Shown here piece after piece: positions 14,227 to 21,129 of a stretch of 64,000 bases of DNA. Each line of letters starts with the position of its first letter. Position 1 is the first letter of the stretch. The position numbers and the translations under genes were made by a program. Origin of the DNA: CAXBDP01 sp963974465 (GTDB taxonomy: Bacteria > Bacteroidota > Bacteroidia > Cytophagales > Cyclobacteriaceae). The notes beneath the pieces were generated by a model. It saw only the letters and a program-made list of their open reading frames with translations. It was not told the origin of the DNA and searched no databases. The DNA lies in the NCBI GenBank assembly GCA_049340005.1, contig JBMPIY010000001.1; one strand, 5' to 3'.

Positions 14227-15246
14227 ATGCGTTTATTAATAGCTGTTATATTTAGTTTTTTGTTAATTAGTTGTGGCGAGACGCCGGACACCAAGAAGCA
14301 GCGTTTTTTGCTGAAAGGAAACGAAAAACTCAATGAAAGAGAATATAGAGAGGCTATTCGCTATTATGATGAGGCGATATTGATTGATCCACAATATGCG
14401 GATGCGCTGAATAATCGTGGAGTAGCTTACAGCAGATTGGGCCAAGATGCACAGGCTGTTGCGGACTTCACCAATGCCACGATGGCCGAGCCGGATAGAA
14501 TGGATGTGCTGTACAATCGGGCATTGTCTTCTATACAAATAAAGGAATATTACAGCGCATTAGCCGATTTGGAAGTGATCAAAAAAGTGTATCCAGATAC
14601 GCCTACGGTGCATTTTACCGAAGGCTTGGCGCAGTGGCAGCTCAAGCAATATCCTGAGGCCATTGCGGCATTCGATATTGCCGAGAGTCAGGATCCATAC
14701 AATGCCGAGATTTTTATCAATAGAGCCACACTTTTTTATTATTTGGGCGATTTCGAAAAGGCACAAATAGATTTGAACAAAGGCTTGGTGCTCAACCCAA
14801 ATGAAGCCAATGCTTACAATGTAAAAGGGCTAATCGCCGAAAAACAGGGCAAAATTGATTCGGCTTTTTATTGGGTAAACAAAGCGCTGGATTTAGCGCC
14901 CAATCAGCCGTATTACTTAAATAATAGAGGCTATTACCATATAGTGCAGGAAAATTGGGAAGCTGCCGAGAAGGATATTAATCTGAGTATTCGTGGCGAT
15001 TCCGAGAATCCTTGGGCATATCGCAATAAGGGTATTTTATACTATTATGAAGGTCGATATAATGAGGCAATGAGGAATTTGCAGGTTTCCCAACAGATGG
15101 ATCCTGAGGTGGAAGAGTTGGACAATTATATTGGTTTGGTCTTATGGCGTTTGGATAGACAAACAGAAGCATGCGAAACCTGGCGGGAGGGAGCTGCTAA
15201 GGGCGACCAAAAAGCAGCTGAAGCTTTGGCTGCTAATTGTAACTAG
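14227..15246 (+). CDS. TPR-repeat lipoprotein
   Basis: This 339-aa protein has a lipoprotein signal with lipobox LLISC (Cys16). The rest is about eight tetratricopeptide repeats, for example NEREYREAIRYYDEAILIDPQYADALNNRGVAYSRLG-type units at 34-residue spacing, ending with a CETWREGAAKGDQKA cap. TPR lipoproteins of this kind act as scaffolds in the periplasm or outer membrane; no specific partner is implied by the context. Codon use and the octamer GCGGGAGG (15183-15190) match the core genome rather than the array to its left. Confidence 0.8.
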   Translation: MRLLIAVIFSFLLISCGETPDTKKQRFLLKGNEKLNEREYREAIRYYDEAILIDPQYADALNNRGVAYSRLGQDAQAVADFTNATMAEPDRMDVLYNRALSSIQIKEYYSALADLEVIKKVYPDTPTVHFTEGLAQWQLKQYPEAIAAFDIAESQDPYNAEIFINRATLFYYLGDFEKAQIDLNKGLVLNPNEANAYNVKGLIAEKQGKIDSAFYWVNKALDLAPNQPYYLNNRGYYHIVQENWEAAEKDINLSIRGDSENPWAYRNKGILYYYEGRYNEAMRNLQVSQQMDPEVEELDNYIGLVLWRLDRQTEACETWREGAAKGDQKAAEALAANCN

Positions 15247-15252
15247 TCTGTT

Positions 15253-15840
15253 TTATTTCTTAGTAATATAAATAATCTGCATCGAGTCTATTTGAACACT
15301 TAGCTTCAGATTACGGATTTGAGGGTCATTATTTACTGCATTCTTTAGCTGCTTAGGATCATCCATTTGGGCAAGCATAAATCCTTCAAACTGATCGCTC
15401 ACGAGCCATTGAGTGTTTTCTATTTGTGAATTCAGCCGATCTCTAAACGCACTTCCATCATCTGCTGGATCGATCATTTTGATGCCATATTCCAAAAAAT
15501 GATAGCGCAGCGTTTGGATTGTATCTCTTTCGGCTAGGTGTACATTGCCAATCTCATGTACCTGAAATAGCTCGGTTTGATTATCCACTTCTACAGAATT
15601 GCTTATAGCAGATTGTATTTTCTGCATCTCGTCCCAGCTCTTGGCGTGTATCAGCCACCAAGATTCGCTGTTGGAATTATGCGCAATCCATTGGATATTG
15701 GGAAGGGTCTCAAGCTCATTATCAAAAGTCCATTCAGCTTCGGTTTTCAGAATTAGCAAAAACTTCAATTCCTGTCCATTGGCTTTTTGGCCAAAGGAGA
15801 ATGAAAATAAAATGCATAAAAGGCTAATGAAAAGGTTCAA
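15253..15840 (-). CDS. Secreted protein of unknown function
   Basis: This 195-aa protein has an N-terminal signal peptide (LFISLLCILFSFSFGQKANG). The start is TTG at 15840, because no ATG is available between the upstream stop and the hydrophobic core. The mature part shows two similar halves with a ferredoxin-like flavour (LKFLLILKTEAEWTFDNEL and TQWLVSDQFEGFMLAQMDDPKQL), reminiscent of YCII-type folds, but I do not assign a function. It converges with the TPR gene, with 6 bp between the stops. Its promoter region and first codons were duplicated when the 2.5-kb insert at 15896-18413 arrived, so this gene is now separated from its old divergent neighbour at 18486. Confidence 0.6.
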   Translation of the reverse strand: MNLFISLLCILFSFSFGQKANGQELKFLLILKTEAEWTFDNELETLPNIQWIAHNSNSESWWLIHAKSWDEMQKIQSAISNSVEVDNQTELFQVHEIGNVHLAERDTIQTLRYHFLEYGIKMIDPADDGSAFRDRLNSQIENTQWLVSDQFEGFMLAQMDDPKQLKNAVNNDPQIRNLKLSVQIDSMQIIYITKK

Positions 15841-15895
15841 TCGGCTATTTTTAGATACAACAATAAAGCTATGAAGGATATTTTAGATAAAGTAC
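15799..15895. repeat. 97-bp direct duplication flanking the insert, left copy
   Basis: This matches 18414-18510 at 91 of 97 positions by reading. It covers the first codons of the secreted-protein gene (minus strand), the intergenic promoter region and the first eight codons of the thioesterase gene (plus strand). The REP-like element begins directly to its right. Confidence 0.85.
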
Positions 15896-15903
15896 TCAAC
15901 TAG
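15871..15903 (+). pseudogene. Truncated 5' fragment of the PaaI-like thioesterase gene
   Basis: ATG and seven codons are identical to the start of the gene at 18486 (MKDILDKV). The frame then runs into the REP-like element and stops at TAG 15901-15903. It is the left-hand remnant of the duplicated target. Confidence 0.8.
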
Positions 15904-16054
15904 CGCGCTTTTGTAAAGCATGCTGTTTTAATTTTAGGATTTGTAATCCGAGGGTCGATTGAAGCGATAAATGGAAAAAGGTATTAGGTTGCTAATTACA
16001 TTTATTATATAGATAAGAAAATAGATGGGCACGCTTTATAAAAGCGCGCCAGTG
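15898..16054 (+). repeat. REP/MITE-like element, copy 7 (left boundary of the insert)
   Basis: This is a full-length copy with CAACTAGCGCGCTTTTGTAA at the left, GGATTTGTAATCC in the centre and AAAAGCGCGCCAGTG at the right. The toxin-tip reading frame begins directly at its right end, so the element truncates that gene. Confidence 0.85.
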
Positions 16055-16141
16055 GGAAGAACGAGTACTCATAGACCAAGATGGGCACAGGTGAAAAATG
16101 CTCTTGAAAATGGAAATCTATTACCTATAAACTGTAATTAA
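16055..16141 (+). pseudogene. Orphan polymorphic-toxin C-terminal tip, copy 1
   Basis: An open frame enters from the REP-like element and ends at TAA 16139-16141. Its translation contains HRPRWAQVKNALENGN and ends LLPINCN. The same tail occurs again at 16596-16730. A fragment of 28 codons with no start, ending 1 bp before a small multi-TM gene, is what remains of a toxin/immunity pair, where the variable C-terminal toxin tip is followed by its immunity gene. The toxin family (Rhs, CDI or other) cannot be told from the tip alone. Confidence 0.65.
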
Positions 16142-16142
16142 G

Positions 16143-16595
16143 ATGAGAAAGTCGATTAAAGCGTGGCTACATGAGGTGCTTCTTCTTTGGCCTGCATTCA
16201 CAGTTTTACTATTGTTTATTGGATTAGTAGTTAATAATCATTGGGTAGACACTTGGCAAGAGTTGATTGGTTACATGATTTTCTACGGGGGTGGGTCAAT
16301 GATAGGGCATTTCTTTCTCTATTTACAAAATGCTCTAGTATTGCTAATATTGAGGCGTATATTTTTTCGATTTCTAGCTTTATCAAGCAAGGGTTATGTG
16401 TTTTTGTTCGGGGCAATCTCAGGGACTTTCTCCTTCTTTTTTTGTAATTGCTTTAACAAATCAGTTAAAAGGCTTTATGAAATTGTTTTTGAGGAATATT
16501 ATTACATATTTGGATTTGCCCTTATTGGCGGCCTTTTTTTCCTTTTGGGGCATTGGAAAAGGCGTAAGACGCTAAAGTGTGGAATGAGTTCATAA
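16143..16595 (+). CDS. Four-TM membrane protein, putative immunity protein, copy 1
   Basis: This 150-aa protein has four hydrophobic segments (about residues 10-30, 42-72, 80-102 and 120-137) and a C-terminal basic tail. It is paralogous to the protein at 16731-17162, sharing LLLWP near the start, FNKSV-LYE in the middle and GFALIGGLFFLLG at the end. It starts 1 bp after the stop of a toxin-tip fragment, the position of an immunity gene. A membrane immunity protein would fit a toxin that acts on or crosses the inner membrane; this is inference from position and duplication. Confidence 0.6.
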   Translation: MRKSIKAWLHEVLLLWPAFTVLLLFIGLVVNNHWVDTWQELIGYMIFYGGGSMIGHFFLYLQNALVLLILRRIFFRFLALSSKGYVFLFGAISGTFSFFFCNCFNKSVKRLYEIVFEEYYYIFGFALIGGLFFLLGHWKRRKTLKCGMSS

Positions 16596-16730
16596 AAAGA
16601 TGTCGCTGAAGAAGTGAATAGGCTAGGAGGTGTGGCAAGTAAAGGAAGCACGATTACTCATAGACCAAGATGGGCACAGGTTGAAAATGCTCTTGAAAAT
16701 GGAAATCCATTACCCATAAACTGTAATTAA
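16596..16730 (+). pseudogene. Orphan polymorphic-toxin C-terminal tip, copy 2
   Basis: This 45-codon stretch follows in frame directly after the stop of the first immunity gene. The translation starts KDVAEEVNRLGGVASKGST and continues with HRPRWAQVENALENGN and PLPINCN, ending at TAA 16728-16730. It has no start codon of its own. It repeats and extends the tip at 16055 (ITHRPRWAQV core), and the next ATG follows with no gap. It is best read as a displaced toxin tip retained with its immunity gene. Confidence 0.65.
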
Positions 16731-17162
16731 ATGAGAAGGTCACTCAAATCTAAGATAATAGAATGCCTCCTTTTATGGCCTTTTCTTTCAATGAGCTTAT
16801 TTTTGGTAACGGTTATTTTTAAGCCTGACCCATGGTGGTTTGAAAGTTGGGATATTACATTGACAGCTATATTATACTATACACTATTATCAATGTACCT
16901 TCAGTTTTTTCTTTATCTACTCAATGCTTTAGTAATGATTTGTCTAAGAAGTATTTTCTATCGTTTTTCATATTTGACAAAGCCAATCTACACTTTCTTT
17001 TTTGGTTCATTAGCAGGTAGTTTCTCTTACTTTCTTTGTCAATGGTTTAATAAATCTGTTATTGGGCTTTACGAAAGTATTTTTGATGACAATCATTACA
17101 TCTATGGTTTTGCGCTAATCGGGGGACTCTTTTTCCTTTTGGGTCAAAAGTTTAAAAAATGA
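16731..17162 (+). CDS. Four-TM membrane protein, putative immunity protein, copy 2
   Basis: This 143-aa paralogue of the protein at 16143 has the same four-segment layout and the same C-terminal GFALIGGLFFLLGQ, but diverges strongly in the first extracytoplasmic loop (FKPDPWWFESWD against NNHWVDTWQ). Divergence concentrated in one loop while toxin tails remain alike is typical of immunity genes under diversifying selection; that reading is inference. The ATG follows the toxin-tip stop directly. Confidence 0.6.
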   Translation: MRRSLKSKIIECLLLWPFLSMSLFLVTVIFKPDPWWFESWDITLTAILYYTLLSMYLQFFLYLLNALVMICLRSIFYRFSYLTKPIYTFFFGSLAGSFSYFLCQWFNKSVIGLYESIFDDNHYIYGFALIGGLFFLLGQKFKK

Positions 17163-17249
17163 GAAAGTTGTGATTTGAAATCGATAAGATGTAAAATTAC
17201 AGGAAGCAGTTTGAAGAATTTCACAAGCTCGCTTTTTGAAATTTAAATT

Positions 17250-17786
17250 ATGGAAAAAAGCATCATTACTGAACTCAATAACTCTACAGAGCAAACTTGG
17301 GCATATCTTGTCCACATTCATTCTGGATTAGTAGGGCTGTGTTTTTATGAAAATATTGGTTCTTATGAGAGTTCAATTGAAGGTCTTTTTCAGGACTTTT
17401 ACTTTCTTGAACTCTTAAATAATGAATGGGGAGACTGCTTAAGTGATAAAACGCGTGAAAGCCTGAGTATATTCTACAAAAGTTGGAGGGAATACATCAA
17501 GAATACGCCCTATGGAGAAAGCAGCTTTGTGTTTTTTGATCCGGATTATCAAAAATTGGTTCGAGCTAAATTAATACCTGCTATCAAATTGTTAGAAGGT
17601 GATCTCGATGAATTAGAAAGAAATAATGATTTTGTATCGAAGCCAATAAAAAGAAAGCCAATAATCGAAATCTTTCAGCCTGAGAATCGTCCTAAGGATG
17701 AAGATCTACTATGGAGGGTTTCAAATTTGTATTCCTTGCTTCTAAAGCATGATATTATTGAAAGAAAAGTTCCTGATGTAAAGTAG
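17250..17786 (+). CDS. Hypothetical protein in toxin/immunity insert
   Basis: This 178-aa soluble, acidic, mainly helical protein is one I do not recognise. Notable segments are TEQTWAYLVHIHSGLVGLCFYENIG, FYKSWREYIKNTPYGESSFVFFDPDYQKLV and a C-terminal DEDLLWRVSNLYSLLLKHDIIE. There is no signal peptide or TM segment. Its place behind two putative immunity genes, and the next gene 18 bp downstream with a similar size and helical character, suggest further orphan immunity genes, but this is a guess from context. Confidence 0.5.
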   Translation: MEKSIITELNNSTEQTWAYLVHIHSGLVGLCFYENIGSYESSIEGLFQDFYFLELLNNEWGDCLSDKTRESLSIFYKSWREYIKNTPYGESSFVFFDPDYQKLVRAKLIPAIKLLEGDLDELERNNDFVSKPIKRKPIIEIFQPENRPKDEDLLWRVSNLYSLLLKHDIIERKVPDVK

Positions 17787-17804
17787 AATTAAATTCTTTG
17801 ATTT

Positions 17805-18251
17805 ATGAAGATAGCCGATCAGTTAGAAAATTTCTGGCTTGTTTATAGTAACCTTTGTGACCTTAGGAAGTCCTATGTCTTTCATGACATGGTTATGGAG
17901 GATGTTTATGATGTGGACATGCTGTCTGGGTTCAAGACACTAGATTTTGTTAACTCGAAGACTATCGAACGTATGAATGTCTTTCAAAATAAGTTTAACC
18001 ATTTTATTAATACTAAAATTTATAGTAAAGACAGAGCTTTTGCTTACTTGGATAAAGAGTTTATTTCCATTCTTGACAATGAGTTAAAAGATTTTCTTGA
18101 ATCTCTCAATGCTGATTTACTTGCAGCTGGTTTTACTGATGTTGAATCTTTGGAAGTAAAGGAGAGAGAATTTCCTAGTAATGAGCTTATACTTGAAAGG
18201 GTAAGCATATTGTTCGAAATGACCGAGAAAAAAAATAGATTCATTTTCTAA
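17805..18251 (+). CDS. Hypothetical protein in toxin/immunity insert
   Basis: This 148-aa soluble, helical, acidic protein is also unrecognised. It opens MKIADQLENFWLVYSNLCDL and ends ELILERVSILFEMTEKKNRF, the last part resembling the ending of its upstream neighbour (RVSNLYSLLLKHDIIE), so the two may be distant relatives. It lies 18 bp behind the previous gene and 5 bp before the right-hand REP-like element. Confidence 0.5.
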   Translation: MKIADQLENFWLVYSNLCDLRKSYVFHDMVMEDVYDVDMLSGFKTLDFVNSKTIERMNVFQNKFNHFINTKIYSKDRAFAYLDKEFISILDNELKDFLESLNADLLAAGFTDVESLEVKEREFPSNELILERVSILFEMTEKKNRFIF

Positions 18252-18256
18252 TTGTC

Positions 18257-18414
18257 CACTAGCGCGCTTTTATAAAGCGTGCTGTTTTAATTTTAGGATT
18301 TGTAATCCGAGGGTCGATTGAAGCGATAAATGGAAAAAGGTATTAGGTGGCTAATTGCATTGATTATATAGATAGGAATATAGATGGGAAACGCTTTACA
18401 AAAGCGCGCCAGTG
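18257..18414 (+). repeat. REP/MITE-like element, copy 8 (right boundary of the insert)
   Basis: This copy has the same orientation as copy 7, from CACTAGCGCGCTTTTATAA to AAAAGCGCGCCAGTG, with an intact central GGATTTGTAATCC hairpin near 18295. It ends exactly where the right copy of the 97-bp duplication begins. Confidence 0.85.
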
Positions 18415-18510
18415 AATGAAAATAAAATGCACAAAAGGCTAATGAAAACTTTCAATCGGCTATTTTTAGATTTACCAATAAAGCTATGAAGGATATTTTA
18501 GATAAAGTAC
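18414..18510. repeat. 97-bp direct duplication flanking the insert, right copy
   Basis: This is the partner of 15799-15895 with 6 differences, none of which changes the first eight codons of the thioesterase gene. It supplies the functional promoter region and start codon of that gene. Confidence 0.85.
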
Positions 18511-18884
18511 CCCCTTGTTTTGAATTTCTAAAAGCAACCATGCTGGAATATGGTGGCGGCAAAGCCAAAGTGAAATTCTTGCCTACCGAGGAAATGTTAA
18601 ATCCCTTTGGAATTATTCAAGGGGGCATTTTGGCTGGGATGCTCGATAATATTATTGGCCCGGCCATATTTACCCTTGCGCCTAAGCGACCTACCAGTAC
18701 GCTACAAATGAATGTGAATTACCTAGCTGCTGTAAAAGTGGGAGATGAACTAATCGGCACTGCCGAAGTGATCCATATGGGCAGAAGCCAAGTGTATGTT
18801 GAGGCGCAATTGATGCGTGGAGATAAATTGATTGCCAAGGCTACTTGTACCAATCTATTTTTGGATATAGTGCCTAAGCAATAG
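18486..18884 (+). CDS. PaaI-like hotdog-fold thioesterase
   Basis: This is a 132-aa single hotdog domain. The family motif NPFGIIQGGILAGMLDNIIGPA (about residues 39-60) has Gln-Gly-Gly in place of the common His-Gly-Gly, with Asp54 in the place of the usual acidic catalytic residue on the hot-dog helix. The C-terminal half reads VNYLAAVKVGDELIGTAEV, as in acyl-CoA thioesterases of the PaaI/YiiD group. The likely role is hydrolysis of acyl-CoA thioesters, substrate unknown. It converges on aceK and the last 11 bp overlap that gene's end. Its promoter sits in the duplicated 97 bp created by the insert on its left. Confidence 0.75.
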   Translation: MKDILDKVPPCFEFLKATMLEYGGGKAKVKFLPTEEMLNPFGIIQGGILAGMLDNIIGPAIFTLAPKRPTSTLQMNVNYLAAVKVGDELIGTAEVIHMGRSQVYVEAQLMRGDKLIAKATCTNLFLDIVPKQ

Positions 18885-20595
18885 CGTCTTTTCTAAAGCG
18901 TATTTGCTCAGGGTAAGGGAAGGCATGAAGAAATTGACCTTCCTTTATTTTATTTTGCATATCTATCCAATAGCCTGCTTTGAAGAGATCGCCGTGAGTT
19001 TCTTCAAATGTGGCTTTTATATCCTCCCGCCCAATCATAAAGTAGCGAAACTCTTCAGGGAAAATATCATCAGGCGCAATCTCATACCAAGGACTTGAAG
19101 CATAAATTTGCTCGTAGGTTTCTGCTTTTGGCTTATCTCTAAAATTACATTGGGTGAGCAAAGTGATTTCATCATAATCGTAAAATATACATCGACCATG
19201 CCGTGTCAAACCAAAATTTTTGGTCAGCATATCTCCAGGAAAAATATTCGCAGCAGCCATTTCTTTGATGGATTGCCCATAATCAAGTGCCGCTTTTAAG
19301 GCGGTTTCCGTGTCAGCTTCCTCCAATAATATATTTAATGGAATACTTTTTCTCTCTGAGTATAAGTGCTTGAATATAATTTGATTATCTTCTATACTAA
19401 ATTGACTGGGAATGCAATCTCTCAACTCTTGCAGCAATTCCTCTGAAAAGCGATTGGCGGGCAACACGAAATTTTCAAACTCATGTGTATCTGCCATTCT
19501 GCCCACTCGATCAAGCTTTTTCACCAGTTTATACTTCTCCAACACTTCTCTTCTTGTAATAGCTTTTGGCGGCTCAAAGGTGTCTTTGATAATCTTGAAA
19601 ACGATATTGTAGGAGGGAAGCGTAAAGACCGTCATCACCAAACCTTTCACTCCCGGAGCTAATTCAAATTGATCAGTGGAATGCTCGATATGCTCTAACA
19701 AAAGTCGGTATTGTTCGGTTTTGCCATGTTTATGATAGCCGATAGAATTATAAACTTCGCCCAAATCTTTGCCCGGCATTAATGACAATAAAAAAGCAAT
19801 CATCTGTGATGGAGCTTCCGTTTCCACCATAAAATAGGAGCGGGTGTAGCTGAAAATAATCCGCACATATTCGGGATTAGTTACCAGCGCATCTATATAC
19901 AAACCCTCTTTGCCATGAATAACAGGCAGTATAAACGGGATCACCTGATTACCACTCAATATTCGCCCAATGACATAAGCTGCCTTGTTGCGATAGAATA
20001 AAGTATCAATAATTTGCAAATGGGAATTCGCGGCGAGTTCCGGCACGTTTTGAGCGAAAGCTTGCTCAATAAATTGCCCATCTCGCTCAATATTCTCGAA
20101 GGAGTAGTTTGGGAAAAAGTCTTTTAAAATGCTTTTAATTAAGTGGTTGAGCTTCGAATCTAAACTATATTCCTTCCAAAGATTGCTGTCATTGGCAATT
20201 TGACATGAGCCGTATCCTGCCTTTACAAACATATAATCATCATCTACCGGTTGGTTTAGGAAGATTTTTCGGCTTACGGAATTGAAATAAGTTTCGGCTA
20301 ATTCCTTATCATCAGATTGCTCACTGATTTCACTAAAGGCGCTTTTGATTTCCTTCCAAAAGGCTTTTTGAAAAGTGATTTCCGGAAATGAATTTTCAAG
20401 ATGAGAAAGTGTGTTTTTTAGCTTTTTCTTATACAAATCGAGCCGTTTTACACTGTCCATTTGCAGCTTTCGCCATTCACGTTTGAAAAAGCGGGAGGAT
20501 GCCTTCCTTGTAATTTTCTTAAACTCTCGATGATATTCTTCGAAACCATCTAATATGATGGATGCAATTACAAGTGACTGTTTCGGCTCCCCCAT
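18874..20595 (-). CDS. aceK: Isocitrate dehydrogenase kinase/phosphatase AceK
   Basis: This 573-aa protein is full length for the family. It reversibly phosphorylates isocitrate dehydrogenase to send isocitrate into the glyoxylate shunt. The AceK signature is visible: RNKAAYVIGRI (202-212), the kinase-like lobe PSYNIVFKIIKDTFEPPK (327-344, Lys334 or Lys337 for ATP), VGRMADTHEFENFVLPANRF (364-383, Asp369) and RCIFYDYDEI further on for the metal-binding Asp. No isocitrate lyase or malate synthase gene is in the window. It starts 3 bp after the DoxX gene, so the two form an operon. The family is best known from Proteobacteria and is sparser in Bacteroidota. Confidence 0.9.
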   Translation of the reverse strand: MGEPKQSLVIASIILDGFEEYHREFKKITRKASSRFFKREWRKLQMDSVKRLDLYKKKLKNTLSHLENSFPEITFQKAFWKEIKSAFSEISEQSDDKELAETYFNSVSRKIFLNQPVDDDYMFVKAGYGSCQIANDSNLWKEYSLDSKLNHLIKSILKDFFPNYSFENIERDGQFIEQAFAQNVPELAANSHLQIIDTLFYRNKAAYVIGRILSGNQVIPFILPVIHGKEGLYIDALVTNPEYVRIIFSYTRSYFMVETEAPSQMIAFLLSLMPGKDLGEVYNSIGYHKHGKTEQYRLLLEHIEHSTDQFELAPGVKGLVMTVFTLPSYNIVFKIIKDTFEPPKAITRREVLEKYKLVKKLDRVGRMADTHEFENFVLPANRFSEELLQELRDCIPSQFSIEDNQIIFKHLYSERKSIPLNILLEEADTETALKAALDYGQSIKEMAAANIFPGDMLTKNFGLTRHGRCIFYDYDEITLLTQCNFRDKPKAETYEQIYASSPWYEIAPDDIFPEEFRYFMIGREDIKATFEETHGDLFKAGYWIDMQNKIKEGQFLHAFPYPEQIRFRKDAIA

Positions 20596-20598
20596 CTA

Positions 20599-21006
20599 CT
20601 ATTTTCCTAATTTACTATCCAAAGAAAATTTGCCTGGCCCTGCAAAGAAAATAGCCATGAATGATGCTAAATATAGCAAAGGCAATTCTTGTCTTGACCA
20701 ACCATCATCAGCATGAACAATTAGTGCAATTACTGCCATAGCAATCATAAGTGGAATAGTTGCCAATCGGGTAAATAGTCCGAGTATTAATAAGATTGCA
20801 CAAAAGAACTCGGCAAATATGGCCATTTGCAGGGATAGGGCAGAAGATCCTAGTCCTAATGGATCGCGAAAACTTTCGGCTCTGCTAGCGTAAGATGAAA
20901 GCTTCGGCCAGCCGTGAGTCATAATCATGGCGCCGGAGGCTATTCTCAAAATCAATAGACTTATGTCTAATGAAATGGATTTTGTGTTGAAGAGTAATTT
21001 TTTCAT
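20599..21006 (-). CDS. DoxX-family membrane protein
   Basis: This 135-aa protein has four hydrophobic helices and the family features LLILRIASGAMIMTHGWPKL at the N-terminus and EFFCAILLILGLFTRLATIPLM in the middle. DoxX relatives are small inner-membrane proteins of uncertain role, in some bacteria tied to oxidative stress or quinone chemistry. It is the first gene of a pair with aceK (gap 3 bp). Confidence 0.8.
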   Translation of the reverse strand: MKKLLFNTKSISLDISLLILRIASGAMIMTHGWPKLSSYASRAESFRDPLGLGSSALSLQMAIFAEFFCAILLILGLFTRLATIPLMIAMAVIALIVHADDGWSRQELPLLYLASFMAIFFAGPGKFSLDSKLGK

Positions 21007-21076
21007 GATATGTGAATTTGAATAGAATGATACGAAATTTTAAGCTAAAGCCATTACCGAACAATGGAGATATAAA

Positions 21077-21105
21077 AAAGAAGCCTCCAATTAGGAGGCT
21101 TCTTT
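21077..21105 (-). terminator. Rho-independent terminator
   Basis: Perfect 12-bp arms AAAGAAGCCTCC and GGAGGCTTCTTT surround a 5-base loop, followed on the minus strand by a T-run. It lies 25 bp past the stop of the large propeller gene; the A/T tracts on both sides could also let it work on the other strand. Confidence 0.8.
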
Positions 21106-21129
21106 AATAAAATTCAGCCAAAAGGCCGG

